DNA from: Blastococcus haudaquaticus
Lineage (GTDB): Bacteria; Actinomycetota; Actinomycetes; Mycobacteriales; Geodermatophilaceae
Length of the DNA: 64,000 nucleotides
NCBI RefSeq assembly: GCF_900230285.1
Contig: NZ_OCNK01000002.1
Coordinates: forward strand, 434,001-498,000
Direction of reading: 5' to 3'
Part shown: one piece after another, positions 60,949 to 64,000 of the stretch
How the letters are laid out: every line of letters starts with the position of its first letter
Position numbering within the stretch: the stretch's first letter is position 1
The notes under the pieces: model-generated
What the model was told of the DNA's origin: nothing
The model's input: the letters and a program-made list of their open reading frames with translations, nothing else
Databases searched by the model: none
Made by a program: the position numbers and the translations under genes

Positions 60949-61742
60949 GCGGTCTCCCCTTCCGCGACGTCCGCCGGCGCGTCGCGCAGCTCCACGAGCA
61001 GGTCCCGGGCGGCCGGAGCGACGCGCGCCGGGACGCCGAGCTCCTCCAGCTGCACCGTGGCGGCCGCCATCTCGTCGGCCCGGCGCCGGGCGTGCGTGTG
61101 CGTGCCGTCGACCAGCCGGTCGACCGTCCGCTCGTCGAAACCCGCCAGCTCCGCCGCGATGTTGCCGCGCAGCCAGTCCGCGCAGCCGGCGGCCTCGGCA
61201 CCGCGCAGCGCCTCCACGACGGCCGCGGCCAGCCCCTTGTAGAAGACGCTGCGGAGCAGTTTGCGCGAGATCGCCGTCCCCACCGGGCCCGGCTGCACGA
61301 CGACATCGGCACCGAGGCCCGCGAGGAACCCGGCGTACCGGTCGGCCGCGTCGCCGGACACCAGCATCGGGGTGCGCAGACCCTTGCCCGGCACCGGCGA
61401 CATCAGGGCGACGTCGACCACCGCGACCTCCTGCGCCACCGCCCGTTCGGCGAGCGCCACCTTCACCCCCGGGCTGGCGGTGTTGAGGTCGGCCCACAGC
61501 GTGCCGGGGCGCAACCCCGGCAGTGCGTTCTCGAGCGCGGTCATGGCGTCGTGCGAGCTGTTGACGCTGAGCACGAGGTCGGCATCGGCCACCGCCTCCG
61601 CCTCGCTGCCGCGCGACCGGACGCCGTCGACGGTGATCGCCAGCGGGTCGTAGCCGACGACGTCGGCCCCGGCCGCGACGAGGTCGCGGGCGATCTCCGA
61701 TCCTGCCTCGCCGAGGCCGAGGACCGCGACGCGCAGGGTCAC
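60945..61742 (-). CDS. NAD(P)-binding beta-hydroxyacid-dehydrogenase-like protein with DUF1932 domain
   Basis: Encodes 265 residues: Rossmann motif VLGLGEAGSEIA (7-18), NADP-discriminating region and a helical C-terminal DUF1932 domain (about 185-250, RSVFYKGLAAAVVEALRGAEAAGCADWL). Relatives act on 3-hydroxyisobutyrate or tartronate-like substrates. Its place between LigJ- and dioxygenase genes suggests a reduction or oxidation of a ring-cleavage semialdehyde or hydroxyacid (inference). GTG start overlaps the dioxygenase stop (GTGA). Confidence 0.72.
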   Translation of the reverse strand: MTLRVAVLGLGEAGSEIARDLVAAGADVVGYDPLAITVDGVRSRGSEAEAVADADLVLSVNSSHDAMTALENALPGLRPGTLWADLNTASPGVKVALAERAVAQEVAVVDVALMSPVPGKGLRTPMLVSGDAADRYAGFLAGLGADVVVQPGPVGTAISRKLLRSVFYKGLAAAVVEALRGAEAAGCADWLRGNIAAELAGFDERTVDRLVDGTHTHARRRADEMAAATVQLEELGVPARVAPAARDLLVELRDAPADVAEGETA

Positions 61743-62689
61743 TGCTGGACCGGCGGCGTGCCGTGGGTGTGGAAGGTGGAGATGGTCTGCAGCCCCCAGG
61801 CCTGGCCCTTGGCGCGCTCGGCCTCCGACCAGTCGACCGGCTGCCAGTCGGGCGCGAACACGAGCCGTGCGGCCGGGTTGTCCAGCTCGATCCGGTTGCC
61901 GGCCGGCTCCCAGACGTAGAGGAAGAAGCTTTGCTGGATCGTGTGCTTGTGCGGGCCGGTCTCGATGTGCACGCCCTGCTCGAGGGCGAGGTCGGCCGCG
62001 CGGATGATGTCGTCCCGGCTGTCGACGGCGAACGAGATGTGGTGCAGCCGGCCGGCCGTGCCGGTCTTGTCCTTGGTCCAGACCGCGTTGTAGCCCTGGT
62101 TGGTGAAGGTGGTCCAGGTACCCGCGATCTCACCGCTGTCGAGCACGATCTGCTCGGTGGTCATGGCCCCGAGCGTGTCGACGAAGAAGTCGCGGTTCTC
62201 CACCGGGCTCACGCCGAGGTAGTTGATGTGGTCGATCCGCCGCACGCTCACCCCGCGGCCGGGGTACGCCTGCGCCTGGTTCTTCAGCGCGGGCTTCAGG
62301 TCACCCTCCGGCCGGTACCACTCGGTCTCGTAGTAGACGCCCATCTCGTGGCCGTCGGGGTCGGTGAACACGTAGACCGGGCCGTAGCCCGGGTCGCCGT
62401 CCTGCCAGCCCTTCCCCAGCCCGGTCGCCTCGATCGCGGCCACCCGGCGCTGCAGCGCCTCGGGGGTGCTCGCCCGGAAGTTGGTCCGGCCCACACCCGG
62501 CTGCGCGGCGGCGGTGAGCTTGATCGTCGTGTTCTCGTAGTCGTCCCAGGCCCGCAGGAACACCGAGTCGCCGGACGAGCCGTTCTCGGTCATCCCGAGG
62601 TAGCGGACGAAGAAGTCCAGGCTCTCCTCGGGCTTGTGCGTGAGCAGCTCGATGTGGGCGAGGTGGGCGATGTCGTGCAGCGGGGGCAT
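61739..62689 (-). CDS. Type I extradiol dioxygenase (catechol 2,3-dioxygenase-like, VOC family)
   Basis: Encodes 316 residues made of two glyoxalase/VOC domains. The metal ligands His154 (RRIDHINYLG), His217 (RLHHISFAV) and Glu268 (NRIELDNP) are in the second domain, the normal site of catechol 2,3-dioxygenases. In protocatechuate 4,5-cleavage clusters the ring is normally opened by the unrelated LigAB or GalA family; here the operon holds this VOC enzyme instead. It may split a gallate- or catechol-type substrate. ATG 62689. Confidence 0.82.
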   Translation of the reverse strand: MPPLHDIAHLAHIELLTHKPEESLDFFVRYLGMTENGSSGDSVFLRAWDDYENTTIKLTAAAQPGVGRTNFRASTPEALQRRVAAIEATGLGKGWQDGDPGYGPVYVFTDPDGHEMGVYYETEWYRPEGDLKPALKNQAQAYPGRGVSVRRIDHINYLGVSPVENRDFFVDTLGAMTTEQIVLDSGEIAGTWTTFTNQGYNAVWTKDKTGTAGRLHHISFAVDSRDDIIRAADLALEQGVHIETGPHKHTIQQSFFLYVWEPAGNRIELDNPAARLVFAPDWQPVDWSEAERAKGQAWGLQTISTFHTHGTPPVQQ

Positions 62690-62701
62690 CAGGTCTCCGT
62701 C

Positions 62702-63793
62702 TCAGCGGGGGTAGGCGGTGCCGTCGAACAGCTTGCGGGCGGTGCGGACGACACCGGAGCGGACCACCCGCGGCGGTGTGCGGGAGCCGTCGACGACGAC
62801 GTCGACGAGCAGGTGCCCGGTCGGGTGCTCGACGTCGACCTGCGAGCTGTCCCGCGGCCAGTCGCGGGTGAGCTCGTGCCCGACCGCGCCGGGGAGCAGC
62901 ATCCCGGTCACGACGCTGACCGCGCCGAGGACGCCGATCGAGGTGTGCGGCTGGACGGGGATGAACGACCGGGTGCTTACCTGGCCCCCGTCGGCCGGGG
63001 CCGCGAGCAGGACGGTCTTCGGCACGGAGGCGCGCGAGACGTCGCCCAGGCCCATGAGCTGGCCGGCCTTGCGACGGAACGCGTCGACCCGGTCCAGCAG
63101 CGCGGTGTCCGCCGCGAGCTGCTCGTGGGACTCGTACCCGGTGAGCCCGAAGGCCTCGGCCATCGCCAGGACGACGGGCATGCCGTTGTCGACGCAGGTG
63201 ATCTCGATGCCCTCGACGGTGTCGCGGACGTGGCCGGTCGGCAGCAGCGCTCCGGTGGCCGAGCCCTCCGTGTCGGCGAAGGCGAGCACGACGGGCGCGG
63301 CCGTCCCGGGGACGCCTGCGATCTCGACGTCGCCGCGGTACTCGACCCGGCCGCCGGGCGTCGGGAAGGTGGCCACGGCGACGCTGTCGGAGTTGACCAT
63401 GCGGATCCGCACGCTGGTCTCGGCCTCGCCGGCCGGGACCAGTCCCCGCTCGACGGCGAACGGGCCGACCCCGGCCAGGATGTTGCCGCAGTTCTGCAGC
63501 TCGCTCACGGTGGCGTCCTCCACGCCGAGCTGCAGGAAGAGGTAGTCGACGTCCACGTCCGGCGCTGCCGACGGCGAGACGATCGCCACCTTGCTGGTGA
63601 GCGTCGTGGCGCCGCCGAGCCCGTCGATCTGGCGCGGGTCCGGCGTGCCCATGAGCCGGAGCAGCAGGTCGTCGCGCTCCCCCGCGTCGGCCGGGAGGTC
63701 GTGCTGCTCGAAGTACAGACCGCGGGAGGTGCCGCCGCGCAGCATGGTGCAGCGGACCCCGGTCTCGTCGTAGCTCACCGCTCGTCCACCCAC
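62702..63793 (-). CDS. ligU: 4-Oxalomesaconate tautomerase, LigU/PrpF family
   Basis: Encodes 363 residues of the PrpF/LigU/GalD isomerase family: GVRCTMLRGGTSRGLYF, the GLGGATTLTSKVAIV, ELQNCGNILAGVGPFA and VDNGMPVVLAMAE stretches. LigU shifts a double bond and feeds LigJ; PrpF proper acts on 2-methylaconitate. The presence of LigJ and LigK genes in the same operon favours LigU. GTG 63793 has GGAG close by; GTG 63778 (AVSYDET) is an alternative. Divergent only from a tandem repeat; 12 bases separate it from the dioxygenase. Confidence 0.82.
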   Translation of the reverse strand: MGGRAVSYDETGVRCTMLRGGTSRGLYFEQHDLPADAGERDDLLLRLMGTPDPRQIDGLGGATTLTSKVAIVSPSAAPDVDVDYLFLQLGVEDATVSELQNCGNILAGVGPFAVERGLVPAGEAETSVRIRMVNSDSVAVATFPTPGGRVEYRGDVEIAGVPGTAAPVVLAFADTEGSATGALLPTGHVRDTVEGIEITCVDNGMPVVLAMAEAFGLTGYESHEQLAADTALLDRVDAFRRKAGQLMGLGDVSRASVPKTVLLAAPADGGQVSTRSFIPVQPHTSIGVLGAVSVVTGMLLPGAVGHELTRDWPRDSSQVDVEHPTGHLLVDVVVDGSRTPPRVVRSGVVRTARKLFDGTAYPR

Positions 63794-63826
63794 TTCACTC
63801 CGCCCACTTCACTCCGCCCACTTCTC
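63789..63826. repeat. 14-base tandem repeat between ligU- and ligK-like genes
   Basis: CCCACTTCACTCCG occurs at 63789-63802 and again at 63803-63816, followed by a partial third copy CCCACTTCTC (63817-63826). The last copy encodes the final codons and stop of the upstream gene, so the others are duplicated stop sequences. Confidence 0.7.
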
Positions 63827-64000
63827 ATAGGGGACGTACTCGATGCCGAAGCCGGGCAGCTTGTCGCGCATGCCGTAGCGGTCCAGCCCCAGCTCGCCCT
63901 GCTGGAAGGCGGCGCGGCTGGCGGCCTCCTTGTCGATCCGCGCCTGCGACGCGGAGAGCGCCCGCGGCACGTCGGCGCGCGGCACCACCATGACGCCGTC
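63809..64000 (-). CDS. ligK: 4-Carboxy-4-hydroxy-2-oxoadipate aldolase (LigK/GalC-type), C-terminal part
   Basis: Only the last 63 residues or so lie in the window; the frame is open to its edge. The visible part DGVMVVPR, then ARIDKEAASRAAFQQGELGLDRYGMRDKLPGFGIEYVPYEKWAE, matches the C-terminal tail of HMG/CHA aldolases, where the GELGLDxYGMR motif is well known. LigK cleaves 4-carboxy-4-hydroxy-2-oxoadipate to pyruvate and oxaloacetate. It is followed by the LigU-type gene, in the order expected for the 4-oxalomesaconate pathway. Confidence 0.78.
   Translation of the reverse strand, partial: DGVMVVPRADVPRALSASQARIDKEAASRAAFQQGELGLDRYGMRDKLPGFGIEYVPYEKWAE

Overview
The window is very GC-rich with strong third-position G/C bias, frequent GTG starts, many ATGA/GTGA/TGATG gene overlaps and several promoters that place a -10 box 6-7 bases before the start codon (leaderless mRNA). 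With families such as DUF5709, PaaX and IclR regulators, VanZ and an HTH/Clp-N protein, this points to a chromosomal segment of a soil actinobacterium. A Geodermatophilaceae-like organism (Blastococcus, Geodermatophilus, Modestobacter) is my guess, not shown by the sequence. I see no tRNA, rRNA, CRISPR array, transposase or phage gene.

Layout. 0-5.2 kb: the end of a methyltransferase gene, then a complete urea ABC importer operon (urtABCDE, minus strand). 5.4-11.3 kb: housekeeping genes (PmtA-like methyltransferase, cold-shock protein, RNase J, a self-controlled HTH/Clp-N protein, a CPA1 sodium/proton antiporter) separated by clear hairpin terminators. 11.2-18.1 kb: a divergent catabolic locus with CaiB CoA-transferase, citryl-CoA-lyase-like protein, quinone oxidoreductase-like protein, intradiol (hydroxyquinol-type) dioxygenase and DUF1905 on one side, and an amidohydrolase plus IclR regulator on the other; two matching palindromes lie in the shared promoter region. 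18.1-28.2 kb: mostly general genes (GNAT, VanZ, S41-like protease, UbiB kinase, pyridoxal kinase, peptide release factor RF3, methyltransferase). 28.2-36.1 kb: a signalling block made of a cyclic-nucleotide-domain histidine kinase, a receiver/thioredoxin-reductase-like fusion, a UBP zinc finger protein, a succinate-semialdehyde dehydrogenase with 14-base iterated repeats upstream, and a MEDS/HATPase anti-sigma-type regulator. 36.2-37.8 kb: a two-subunit 3-oxoacid CoA-transferase.

37.8-64 kb is the accessory part: a large aromatic or alicyclic acid catabolic region. A plus-strand operon (SDR, amidohydrolase, acyl-CoA ligase, MaoC hydratase) faces a roughly 12.5-kb minus-strand gene series (ABC ATPase, ABC permease, PaaX regulator, P450, CaiB CoA-transferase, two 2-hydroxyacyl-CoA-dehydratase-like subunits, ABC binding protein, P450, secreted hydrolase). 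A third P450, a formyltetrahydrofolate deformylase, and a 4-oxalomesaconate lower pathway (LigJ-type hydratase, NAD-binding protein, extradiol dioxygenase, LigU-type tautomerase, LigK-type aldolase) follow. A working model, inferred only, is import of an aromatic acid, CoA activation, P450 oxidation or O-demethylation with one-carbon disposal, and ring cleavage through the oxalomesaconate route to pyruvate and oxaloacetate.

The most unusual element is the pair of 2-hydroxyacyl-CoA-dehydratase-like proteins at 48.1-50.5 kb. They keep the family's general layout but have lost the cysteines expected to hold the [4Fe-4S] cluster (none in one subunit, one misplaced in the other). They sit in an apparently aerobic operon with P450s, two of which also lack the usual acid-alcohol pair of the oxygen-activation helix.
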